A DNA stretch of 64,000 nt from Camellia lanceoleosa (taxonomy: Eukaryota > Streptophyta > Magnoliopsida > Ericales > Theaceae): assembly GCA_025200525.1 (NCBI GenBank), contig CM045761.1:133612223-133676222 (forward strand). The letters are read 5' to 3'. Below the pieces are notes generated by a model. That model saw nothing but the letters and a program-made list of their open reading frames with translations. It was not told where the DNA came from and did no database searches. Position 1 is the stretch's first letter. Every line of letters starts with the position of its first letter. The position numbers and the translations under genes are program-made. Below, one piece after another: positions 46,071 through 57,900 of the stretch.

Positions 46071-46670
46071 ATGGGTAGTTTGGTCATTTTGCATAAGTTT
46101 GTTCTTATGGATAAAATATTTTGGAGTGTGGACATTTAGGCAAAGAAAATTCAAATTTAAACTTTTGGACCAAGTGTCCAAAATTAAATGAAATTAAAAT
46201 TTTAATTCAACTAAACTCTATAAATTAAAGATATATTTTTTAAAATTCTAAAAATATGCACGAGTCATCGGATCCATAGGCACTTGTACCTAGACTACCT
46301 CGAAGGAGAAAATCCGAGTCCTAAAATATATGTAATACGGTATGGCCATTTGTCATCTTTGAACATTTCCAATGCTTCCTCTTTTGATTCATCAAATTTT
46401 AATTTGACAAAAAACGTACAATTTTGGTACTCCAATGTAAACATCAAATTAATATCAAATTGAGAATTTCTCAAAAAAAAATTTCAAATTAAGGATGGTT
46501 GGAGCCTTTCCTTAAATTACTATAGATAGCCATTGGGCCCATGCACTAGATGACTATCTGGTTGTCTGGATGGTTGTCTCCCGGACAATCTTTTCTATAC
46601 TAATTAATCGATTAATCGGACATTTTCCCAATCGTCCTCTTAGTTGATCGATAGTTTAATGAAGAATTAA

Positions 46671-47176
46671 AGTTGCGTTTAGTAGAGTTTTCTAAATATG
46701 ATTTGAGAATAGAGTTGTATTTTGAATTTGTGAGTTTTGGAATTATGATTTGAGTGTAGAAAATTTGTTTGGTGAAAGAGTTTTGAAAAGAGTTTTGAAT
46801 TGAGTGGAGAATTTTTGATGTGACATATGATATTTGATACAAAAACTTACAACTCATAATCAAACATATAGCTCAAAATTCTATTCAAAACTCATAATTT
46901 TTTTTAACAATTCAGAAAATATTTTTTATTGAATATATAAAAATTAATATGGGTCAATTGGGAATAAAATAAAATAAAATAAAATTTACACTGTTTCGGT
47001 CAACCGGCCAGACGACTTGTGGGATGTCCAGTGGGACGACTGGTTAGCTCAAATTTTTCCGCCTTGGCTACAGTTTTCAAAAGTGAGTGTAGAATTAATT
47101 TTTGAAAGCTGTAAACAAACACCACGTTGAAAACAAAAGGTAGAACTAAAGTTTGGAAGCTCTACCAAACAGAGCC
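46671..47176 (+). mobile_element. Tourist-like (PIF/Harbinger) MITE 1, 506 bp
   Basis: Ends AGTTGCGTTTAGTAGAG and, reverse-complemented, GGCTCTGTTTGGTAGAG, flanked by TAA on both sides (46,668-46,670 and 47,177-47,179). Non-coding and AT-rich, with a GC-richer core containing CCGGCCAGACGACTTG. Confidence 0.75.
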
Positions 47177-47179
47177 TAA

Positions 47180-47649
47180 GGTTATGTTTGGTTATGTGTT
47201 CCAAACACATTTTCACCCATTAATTTCAGTGTGGTGTTTGTTTTGAGCTTTCAAATTATAATTCTACATCCACTTTTGAAAACTCATTTCTAAGCAAGAA
47301 AATTTGGCTAATCCGGTCGACCTCCTGGACGTCCAGGTAGTTAACCTAGAATAGTATTTGATTTTTTTTTTTTTTTTTGGCACTTGTTATTTTTATATTG
47401 TAAATAAAAAATAATTAAAATTTTTTTTTTAATTTTTATATGAGTTTTGAATAGAAGTTTGGGTTGTGTGTTTGGTTATGAATTGTAAGTTTTTGAATCA
47501 AATAACTTTTCTAATTTTAAAAACTCAAAACTCAATTCAAAACTCTTTTCAAAACTCATAACCAAACAAATTTTTCATACTTAAATCATAATTTCAAAAT
47601 ACAACTCTATTATTAAATCATAATTAAAAAACTCTATAAAACGCTACTT
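47180..47649 (-). mobile_element. Tourist-like MITE 2, inverted copy abutting MITE 1
   Basis: It starts GGTTATGTTTGGTTATG directly after the TAA that ends MITE 1, and ends ACGCTACTT before TAA (47,650-47,652). Its sequence is the reverse complement of MITE 1 in outline: CCAAACAAATTTTTCATAC matches the complement of GTAGAAAATTTGTTTGG. The two form an inverted repeat of nearly 1 kb. Confidence 0.7.
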
Positions 47650-47825
47650 TAAGGGGTGATTTGAGATAATTTAAATAAATATATTTTTTGACTTTTTATG
47701 AAATATGAATTAGATTTGAAGTGATATGATAAAGAAATAGTATGACTGAAATAAGATGATATGACTTAAATAAAATAGTGACTTTTTAACTTTTTTACAA
47801 ATAAAATTTTCGGTTATAACACTTA

Positions 47826-48305
47826 GGCTATGTTTGGTTGTGTTTCCAAACAATGATTCTACACCCACATTCAAATATAATGTTTGAAAGGAGTTCTCAA
47901 ATCACGTTTCCAAAACTCTGCAGAAAACTCTGTCTCAGGCGCGATTTTCAATTTTTTTTTCTCCAAATTTGGCTTAACCGGTCATCCCATCGGATTCGAT
48001 TGACCGAAATAGTGTAATTTTTTTTTTTGCAATTGATATATGTTAATTTTTATATATTTGGAAAAAATATTTTTTGAATTTTTAATTTTTTTTATGTGTT
48101 TTAATAGAATTTTGAGTTGTATGTTTGATTATGAGTTGTAAGTTTTTATATCAAATATCATATGTCACATCAAAAAATCTCCACTCAATTCAAAACTCTT
48201 TCACCAAACAAATTTTTCACACTCAAATCATAATTCTAAAACTCACAAGCTCAAAATACAACTCATACTCTTAAATCATATTTATAAAACTCTGTCAAGT
48301 AAAAC
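47826..48305 (-). mobile_element. Tourist-like MITE 3, same family as 1 and 2
   Basis: It starts GGCTATGTTTGGTTGTG after TTA and contains the same blocks as MITE 2 in the same order (GGTCATCCCATCGGATTCG core, CACCAAACAAATTTTTCACAC). It ends near CTGTCAAGTAAAACG without a clear matching TSD. Confidence 0.65.
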
Positions 48306-48590
48306 GTTCTTGTTTGGTTTGTGTTTGTATAGTTTTTGAGATAAAAAGTAAGAAAACTTGTTTGGTTTGCCTTTTTTTCAAAAATGGTTTTGGAAAATTA
48401 TTTTGAAGAGAGAGTTTTAAAAAAAGTGATTGATTTGATATGTATGAGAAATAAAGTGATTTTGGAAAGTTGGCAACCGAACAAAATTTTGAGATTTTTT
48501 TAAAAAAAATTTATTTAATTTAATTACTATTAAAAATTTGTTTGCAGATAATTTTTTCCAAAATTTTTTTTTGAAAAGCAAACCAAATAA
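48306..48590. mobile_element. Related MITE 4 next to the SWI3C promoter
   Basis: It starts GTTCTTGTTTGGTTTGTGTTTG-like and ends AAAGCAAACCAAA before TAA; the ends are inverted. It resembles the intron-3 MITE (GGGTTCGTTTGGTTTGT). Another possible end (GGCCTCGTTTGGGAACAAG) starts at 48,591 without a visible partner. Confidence 0.55.
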
Positions 48591-48868
48591 GGCCTCGTTT
48601 GGGAACAAGTTTTTTTAATAATTTTTTAATTTTTTAGTTAAAATGTAATGTAAAAAAAAATTAGTATATTTAAAATAATTTTTTAATTTTTTATAAAAAG
48701 ATGTATAAAAAATAAAAAAAAAGAAAATTTTTAACTTTTTAACCTGAATTATTGACTTTTTTATTTTAATTGAAAGAAAAGAGTACGTGAGGGAAGCTTC
48801 TTCCAAATATCTCCCTCACAATCAAACCACACCACCACCAATCGCAGACCCCACAAATCTCTCCTTAA

Positions 48869-48871
<3 letters not shown>

Positions 48872-48899
<28 letters not shown>
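48872..48899 (+). repeat. (CT)n tract in the SWI3C 5'UTR
   Basis: About 14 CT units, ending 40 bases before the SWI3C ATG. Pyrimidine tracts of this sort are frequent near plant transcription starts. No clear TATA box was seen in the 100 bases upstream. Confidence 0.8.
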
Positions 48900-48938
48900 A
48901 CTACATCTCTATTTCTCCCTCCGCGTTTCTCAACGACA

Positions 48939-51900
48939 ATGCCAGCTTCTTCCTCAGGTAAACCAAACCTATCTCTTCACTCTCTCTCCCTCTCTAACTC
49001 ACACACTCTATCTCTCTTTTTTCTTCTTTACAATTTTCAAATTGAATCCCTAAAACTTGCCCTATATATTCTTCAACAGAGACTCGTACGAGGTGGAGGA
49101 AGAAGCGAAAGAGAGAGGCCCAAATCGGCCGACGATCCAAGCCCCAAGACGACGACATCGACGACGATGAAGAAGACGATGACGACCTCGAACAACAACA
49201 ACCCGAATTCGACGAAGACCAACAAAATCCCCAATCGGGTCCCGATCCACCTCCAATTTCCCGCGAGAGCGAGGTCTTATCGGACGGCGGTGTTCGAATC
49301 TCCGACTTCCCACCGGTGATCAAGCACACAGTCAATCGCCCCCACTCTTCGGTGCTCGCAATTGTAGCCCTAGAGAGGGCGATTCAGTGCGGCGAGGTTA
49401 AGAACCTTCAGAACGGCGTCGTATTGGAGAACATATCACATGGGCAGCTCCAGGCACTGTCAGCCGTGCCGGCGGCCGGTGATCAGGAGAGAGCGGATGG
49501 GTCTTCTTCCACCACGGCGTATGTTATCGCACCCCCTCCCATTATGGAAGGTCGCGGGGTTGTGAAGCGTTTTGGTGGTAATCGAGTTCATGTCGTGCCA
49601 ATGCACGCAGGTGCCCATTTTCGCTCTCCTTTGCTCTCTGTTCCTATCTCGCTTTTTTCATGCCGTAACATGTTCTGCTTAGGTTGAGCTCTTCTTATAG
49701 ATTATTTATGTATGCATTTGTGGTCAATAATTTCCTTGATTTTTTCTTTTATGTTTATTGCTTTGTGAGTTTGTAAATTTTTTGGGTTTTTGATTTAGAA
49801 TTTTGCCTTGGCACATTGCTCTTAATCAATGTATATGCTAATATTTATGGAATTTTGGTATGCCATTGCATTGCACTTCAATTTTGCTATATATGGGTCT
49901 TGCTCTAATTTTGCTCATTTGGTTTTGAGCTTCTTTTGAGGGCAGACTGGTTCTCGCCTAGTACAGTGCATAGATTGGAGAGACAAGTAGTACCGCATTT
50001 TTTCTCTGGGAAGTCAGCTGACCATATGCCTGAAAAATACATGGAATGTCGGAATTCGATTGTTGCCAAGTATATGGAAAACCCAGAGACGAGATTATCT
50101 GTTGATGATTGCCAAGGACTGGTTGCTGGTGTTGATATTGATGATTTAACTCGAATTTTTAGGTTTCTTGATAACTGGGGAATCATTAACTACTGTGCGG
50201 CTGCCCCCAGACATGATCACCGGATTGATGGCTTGTATCTGAGGGAGGATTCAACTGGTGAGGTTCAGGTGCCATCTGCTGCTTTGAAGTCCATCAATAG
50301 CTTAATTCAGTTTGACAAGCCTAAATGCAGTCTCAAGGCAGCAGATGTTTATCCATCATTGTCATGTCATGATGTTGAGGAGTCTGATTTAGACAGCAGA
50401 ATCATGACGATTATCAGAAAACCGATGCAATTGTTGTTCCCGGAGCCTACCCTTTGTCTACTATCAGTCGCAGAAGGAGGTGAACGACATACTATTCTCT
50501 GCCAGTTTATTTTATTTGTCTCTTTTTATATTGAAGCCAATATTCTTTGTTGTGTTTGTTACCACCACTACCTCACACAAGCTACTTGAGTAGATATTTG
50601 GGTTTGCTAACTATACATTAATCTGAAACTTTAAAATAAGTTAAATAAATCTTATACTGGGCAAAGATATGCTATAATTTTTGCTGGCTAGATTATGGGG
50701 AATGACAAATTAATCTTAGTGATTGTCATTGGGCACATTGAGTCTTCAGGTGAGATTAAGGGTTCGTTTGGTTTGTATTTGGGAAAAAATTTTGGGAAAT
50801 TTTCTCTACAAATAAGTTTTCAAAAATAATCAAACCAAACAAATTTTCTCAAAATTTTTTTCCAAAACTTGTAAACCAAACAAGTTTTCCAAACAAATCT
50901 CTCTCTTACACACATCAAATCAATCACTTTTTTCAAAACTCTCTCTCAAAATAATTTTCCAAAACATCTTTTGAAAAAAAACAAACCAAACAACTTTTTG
51001 TACTTTTTATTTCTAAAACACATCTCTCAAACACAAACCAAACATACCCTAAATGTCTCGCTCACACTTTGGTTTGCATTTGAGGTTAGAAATGCATAAT
51101 TTTGAATGGGACTCATTAAATATATGAAGGGACCAACAATGCTGATGGTATGCTATAAGTTTTATGATCTCATGAAATGCCATTGTTCCAAATAATTTGT
51201 ATTATTTGTGTTGATGATACTTTGTTACATGGACTTGGGGTATGTGTGTCACATTTAGGTATATGTCTAACTTCTAAGTGCCGAATTCATCTAATTCTAA
51301 TGTCAAATACAACCAGACTGATAATGATACGGCGGATGTGGGATGAAGAATTATTAAATGTTAGAATCTTTATAAGGTCTTTTAAGAGTCTGACTCAGAA
51401 GAAACAACTGTTTTACTATTGAAAGAGAACTACAATAGAAAACTTCATTAATCAATTTGTCTAATTGTCTGTACAAAGATTTCATTATGCAGAATTTTAT
51501 CTCCTAAAACCAAAGGTTTTGCTAAACTAATTAATACTCAACTACTAAACAAAACTCACAACCAAACAACCTGACAAACCTGGACATTAGATGAATATGG
51601 ATGATAGAAATACCATAATGATTACCAAAACGGACAAATATGAATTTCTCATTAGAACTGTTTTCTTTAATGAAACCCTTCCAAAAAGTCCCTTATTAGG
51701 CGATACCAATGGTGGGGCTTACATGGCTTATTGAATAATTTACATCCTTTTCCAAGCTTAGACTGTAAGGTGTTGTTCACCATCATAGCTGCACATGTCT
51801 ATTAATCTTTGTGTGTGTGTGCATCAAATGAACTTAATTCATTTTCGTCTGTCCTCTACTTCAATTAGCTTAGGTGCACTAATTTTGACAGTGTCTTGGG

Positions 51901-54900
51901 TCAGTATGCCATTGAGAAGCGAAAGGCTGCCGCTCTAAAGACTCGTTCCATTTCTTCGTTTGTACTTCATTAATAGATTGTAGTTAGTATAAACTGATGC
52001 TTTCATAACTTGGAGTGGAAAAGGTGGAATCTTTATGGCTTCACAGCGGTTACTGCTTCAAAATTTGATATTTTTGTACTTTCACATGACAAACCTATGG
52101 GTGTGAATGCATGTTTGTATGTATGTTACATAAATATTGAGATTAATGCTCATTCTTTAAAGATGCTCTGGAGCTAAGGTCATTTTGAAGTTTTTCTTTT
52201 GTCTTTTTTATATATTTATTCATTTATTATAAATCTATTCAACCTCATGGTCCCCATTGTTTGTATTTTTGATTTGCTGAGAATATTCTCATTTAAGTGT
52301 TGGCGATTAGAACTTGATTTATTGTCTAAAACCCTATTAGGAAGGAGGGGTTGGGAGGTGGGGTTAGTTTGGATTATCATCTTAAATTTGAAGTTTGAAT
52401 ATTTTTACACTTTCTCTGGTTTACTTCTGTGGCTGATCGTTCTCCTCGTCTACAGGTTGATGTACTGCTATGCTTGGATTGCTTCCATGATGGAAGATTT
52501 GTTATTGGTCATTCAAGCATAGACTTTTTAAGGGTTGATGCTACAAAAGAGTTTGATGATCTGGATGGGGAAAGTTGGACTAATCAGGAAACACTACTAC
52601 TGCTTGAAGCAATGGAAATCTACAATGAAAACTGGAATGAAATAGCTGAACATGTCGGTACCAAGTCAAAAGCACAGTGCATCCTTCATTTTATTCGTAT
52701 TCCAATGGAAGATGGCCCACTGGAAAACATCGCAGTTCCAAGCGTGTCCCTCTCCTCAAATTTGTCAAACAGAGATGATTTTGGAAGACCACATTCAAGT
52801 TCAAATGGAGATTCAGCAGGTGTAATTACTAATTATGCACTTATTGTTTGTTATTCTACATGACATTGATGTGATTGTAACATTTTGTATTTTCACTTTT
52901 CATTTATTCTGCTAGGATCCTGTCTCGAAGACCCTGATTCTGAGCATAGGCTTCCTTTTGCAAATTTTGCTAATCCAGTTATGGCCTTGGTAGGTGGATT
53001 TTTAAATTCTATGCTTTACGTGGTTACTGCATCGAAATGTTCAGTCATAGCATATGATGTATTGATCTTCTTGTGTTTTTCTCTGATGCGGTTTCATGTA
53101 CCTTGATCGTTGTTTATCATTTGAAACCTTGGTAAATGGTTTCTGCATCATCTCATCATCATTATTAACATTGTTATTGGTATGCTAAATTTTGTCAATA
53201 GGTATGCTATATAGTGATTGGGATCCTATTTCTCTCTATATGTGCATTTTGTTAATCTTTGTCATTTAGTATATTGGAGGGGAATGTGCAATTTGCATGT
53301 ATTCTTGCCATATTATATATATACATTGTTTCCTTTTATGAATTCCTTTATTCCCACTCTCTGAGTTGTCCACTTGTTCACCTAGTAGAATTTCTCTCAT
53401 TGTAGTGGCAGAATTTTAGAAAACAGCTAACCAAGAGAGACCGGACAAACAAATAGAAGTTCCTGCTTAATTAGTAGTCAGAATTTTTTTTACATTTTTT
53501 TAATAATTTTTTTGTTTCTTCTTTTGATGAAGAACTTTTTCAATGATGGGAAATTTTTGTATGCCATATATATAGTATAGTGTGATATAAGGTTTATGAA
53601 GCTCAATGTCATTTTTGAAGGTTCTTGGCATAATTCCACGTAACGTTAGACCTTAAGATTCTAGAGTATTTCATCATAGTTCTTTTTGTCGACTAAAGCT
53701 TGTTGTAAACAAATGACACACGCTATGAGAATGAGCTATCCTTTTAAATTTTCAGTCAGTGCTGCTGATCTTTGAGATAAGTCTATTGTCATTGGGAATT
53801 CACGTGTCCTCTCTTCCACGCTCCTCACTTTAGTTACTCTTCCATTGCACACGTCCTCAGTCACATTGAGATATATAACTGATTCTCCATATTTTTTTGT
53901 GATACCCTCCACGTTGTCTCTCTGAATGCTAACAAATGTTGATTCAAGTCAATGCATGCCATGTGGAGATGTATGCTTATGTAAAACTTTAGTTTCTTTA
54001 CCAATTAAGTGTCAAGAAATGATGCAAGTAAAATTAAAAGCTTAGCTTCTTTACCATGCAACTGTCATCAGTTGGTTGGATAATTTTGATGCTGATCAAA
54101 CGAAGCATGGAAGCTTTTTGAAATGAAAAAATGATCTATGATATCATGTTTCTCTGTTGGGAAAGAGGCAACTTTTCTAAGGGCACCCCTGGATTTTTTT
54201 CTTTTTGGTTAAATAATGTGTTTTATTGAAAAAGCATCAAGATGATGCAAGAAATACAAAACAACCAAGAGATAGAAAGAAAGCTCGCCTAACCAATTAC
54301 ATCATCCAAAAAATCTAAGAAAGAAAAAAGATCCGGCTCAACTTTACACTCCAACCAACTATACAAGGTAACTAAGAACCGATCCTCCAACCAAGCCACT
54401 GAATGCTCAATTTCTTGGAAAATTCTCTTGTTTTGTTCTAGCCACATCAAACAGAAAGGCACCAAGGTCCACACCCACCGCCGACCCCGCCCAACCTGAG
54501 CCCCCCTCTAGCTCCACAACATATCCACCACCCCCTTTGGCTGCACCCACGAAATCCCAAAAAGAGAACAAGCCAGCCCTCAAATGCGAGAAGTAATAGA
54601 ACAATGGAGGGATAAATGGTCAATTGACTCTGCATCAACATAACACATGCAACAACGGTTAACTAACACATGCCCTCGACGAACCAGATTATCAATAGTA
54701 AGATTACGACCTAAAGCAGCCATCCACAAAAAGAAGACCACCTTAGAAGGTCTCGAGGCACCCAAATACTCCTCAAAGGAAATGCATCTCCCATTACCCC
54801 CACCAAACTCCGATAAAAGGACCGAACAGAGAACTGACCTTTAGCTCCCACCACACTCCAAACCAACAAATCTTCCCCCCTACCCGATAAACTGAACAAC

Positions 54901-57900
54901 TCCCCCAACTGATCCGCTTCTCAATCTTGAACTTCATGCCGAAGTTGAATATCCCAAACCACCATCGCCGCACCCCCCATATAAGAAGCAATCGTAGCCT
55001 TGCGGTCGCTTGCAATGTTAAAGATCAAAGGGAAATGCACCTCCAACACTATTTTCCCACACTACCTGTCCTTCCAGAATCAAACAGTCTCCCCAGTCCC
55101 TACACGGAAATGCACCCTCTCCCAAAACTCCCCTTTCCCCAAGCAAATACCTTTCCACAAGCCCCTCCTATGAGCCCTCATCACCTCCTCCGACCACCAA
55201 TCCCCCTCAACGACCCCAAACTTAGAAGCTACCACCTTACGCCATAAATGATCCTGCTCTCCAGCAAACCGCCACAACCACTTCCCTAACAATGCCCGAT
55301 TAAACTACACCAAACTCCTCAACCCCAAACCACCCACCTTCTTAGGAAGGCAAATCTTCCCCCACTCAACCAAGTGATATCTAAAATCCTCTCCCCCACC
55401 TCTCCACAGAAAGTCCCTCTGAAGTTTCTGTAGATGCGCAGTCACAGACATGGGAATTACATGTAAGGACATAAAGTTAAGTTGGAATGCTGCTCAACAC
55501 ACTCTTAATCAAAATCAACCGCCCCCCTTTCGATAAGTATTACAGCTTCCATCTGGCCAAACGACGTTGTACCTAGTCCACCATTTCATCGCATACCCCT
55601 GTCACCTTGAAGGTAGCACCCAACGGCAATCCCAAGTAAGTCATTGGTAAAGTTGCTACCTTACAGCCGCCGTTACCATGGGCATTCGCTCAACTTCCCT
55701 CACCAGGATCAACTCCGACTTGCTTAAATTAATCCGCAAGCCCGAAACAACCTCAAAACAAATTAGAACACAACGAAGGAACCCCATTTGCTCCATATCC
55801 GCATCACAAAAAACAAAGCATCATTAGCATACAGTAAATGAGACAACCCAATTGGTGTCCCAGTCGAAGACCCCACACTAAAACTTGCCACCAAACCTTC
55901 AAGCACAACCTTAAACAATAGACGATTAAAACCCTTCATAACTATGATGAACAATAGGGGAGATAAAGGATCCCCCTGCCGAAGACCCTGAAAAGTTGGA
56001 AAGAAACCAATCGGTGAACCATTCACCAAAACAGACATCCGCACCGTGAATACATAGAACTTTATCCACTTACACCATGTGGCCCCAAAACCCATCCGAC
56101 ACATAAGATAAAGCAGGAAATCCCAATTGACATTATCATAAGCCTTATCAATATCAAACTTACAGACTAGACCAGGTCGCCCTCCCTGGGGTTGGGAATC
56201 AACACACTCAATAGCGACCAAAACCGCATCCAAAATCTGCCGCCCCTTTACAAAAGCATTTTGGGATTCAGACACCATGCCTTGCAACACACCCCGAAGT
56301 CTGTTTGCCAACACTTTCGCCAACAACTTATACATATTCCCAAGCAAACTAATAGGCCTGAAATCCCTCACATCCTTAGCCCCTCCTTTCTTCGAAATCA
56401 AAGCTAGGAAGGTCGCATTAAGGCTCCTCTCGAACTGCCCAGCAGTGAAAAAGGCCTCAAACATTGCCATCACATCCTCCTTGACCACCTCCCAACAATG
56501 CTAGAAGAAAGCCAAAGTGAAACCATCTGGATCCGGAGCTTTGTCACCACTCATCATCTTCAAAGCCCCACACACTTCCTCCATGAAGGCTAGCTCCAAA
56601 CCCTCCCTATCTCCTTCAGGAAGAATATCAAACAGCATCCCGTCCAACCCTAGCCTCCATGCCCCATCTTGTTCCCGGAAAAGCTGCTGATAAAAACCCA
56701 CAATACCGTCCCGAATCGTGTCATCTGTAGATAAATCTCTCCTATCCACCCGCATACGCACAACCTGATTAGCCCTTCTATGACCATTTGCTATCTTGTG
56801 GAAAAACTTGGTATTTCGGTCCCCATCCTTCAACCATAAGCAACGAGATTTCTGTCGGAAAGAAATCTCTTCCATATGAGCCAAACGAACATAACCCTGC
56901 CGTGTCGCCTCCTTTCTAGCCACATCCACCCCAAGAAGCCCACCAGACACTACTTGCGCATCTAAGGACTGCAGAATGTCCACCACTTCCGCTTTTTGAA
57001 CTTCCGCCTAACCAAAAGTCTCTTTATTCCACAGTTTCAAATCCCTTTTGAGCATTTTTAATTTCTGAGCCAACATGCAATTGGGTGTGCCACTAATTGA
57101 ATAGCTACTCCACCACTGACGGACCCTTTCTAAAATGCCCTCTGATTGCAGCCACATATTCTCGAATTGAAAAGGCGTTGGCCCACTGTGAAACCCTCCA
57201 CTATCAAGCAAAATAGGCCAATGATCTGACACTGGATGGGGTAAGTGACTTTGAATGACCTCCGAAAAGTGTTCCTCCCAACCACTAGTAACCAGAAATC
57301 TATTAATCCGGGACATCTTGTGGCCATTAGACCAAGTGAAACTCCCTCCATGAAGAGGCAAATCAACCAAATTCAACTCATCAATAAATGCATAGAAAGC
57401 CCGCATGGACCCATTCGCCCTACTATTCCCTAGCTTCTTTGCTAGCCATCAAACCATGTTCAAATCCCCCCCACACACCATGGCTTTAACCATCGATGCA
57501 CAACATCCCCCAACTCCCCCCAAAAGCACTCCTCTTTGAACTTCGGACCGGCCCATACACCCCAAAAAACACCCACCTGAAATTATCTTCCACACATCAG
57601 AACAAACACGACATCGAAAAACCTCCTACCTCCCCATCCTCCTTCACCACCACTCTATTATCCCAATAGAGAAGAACCCCTCCCGCCGTACCCACAGTTG
57701 GTAAGTATGTCCACTCCATAAACCGACCACCTCAGACCTCTCTCACCACATCTCCACCCAAGACCTCCATTTTTGTTTCCTGCAAACACACCACATCCGC
57801 TTTCGCACTACGAAGCAGTGAACTGACTGCTAGGCGTTTGTCCCTCTTATTCAAGCCACACACATTCCACGATAACACTTTTAACTTTATTTCAATAACA

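Noticed and set aside
48994..49335. Minus-strand open frames across SWI3C exon 2
   Set aside because: They are shadows of GC-rich, strongly conserved plus-strand coding sequence.
50404..50407. Explaining the SWI3C frame change by an unrecognised intron or alternative splice site
   Set aside because: Only four bases separate the two conserved coding blocks, too short for an intron. The conserved residues on both sides are contiguous, so no alternative donor or acceptor would preserve them.
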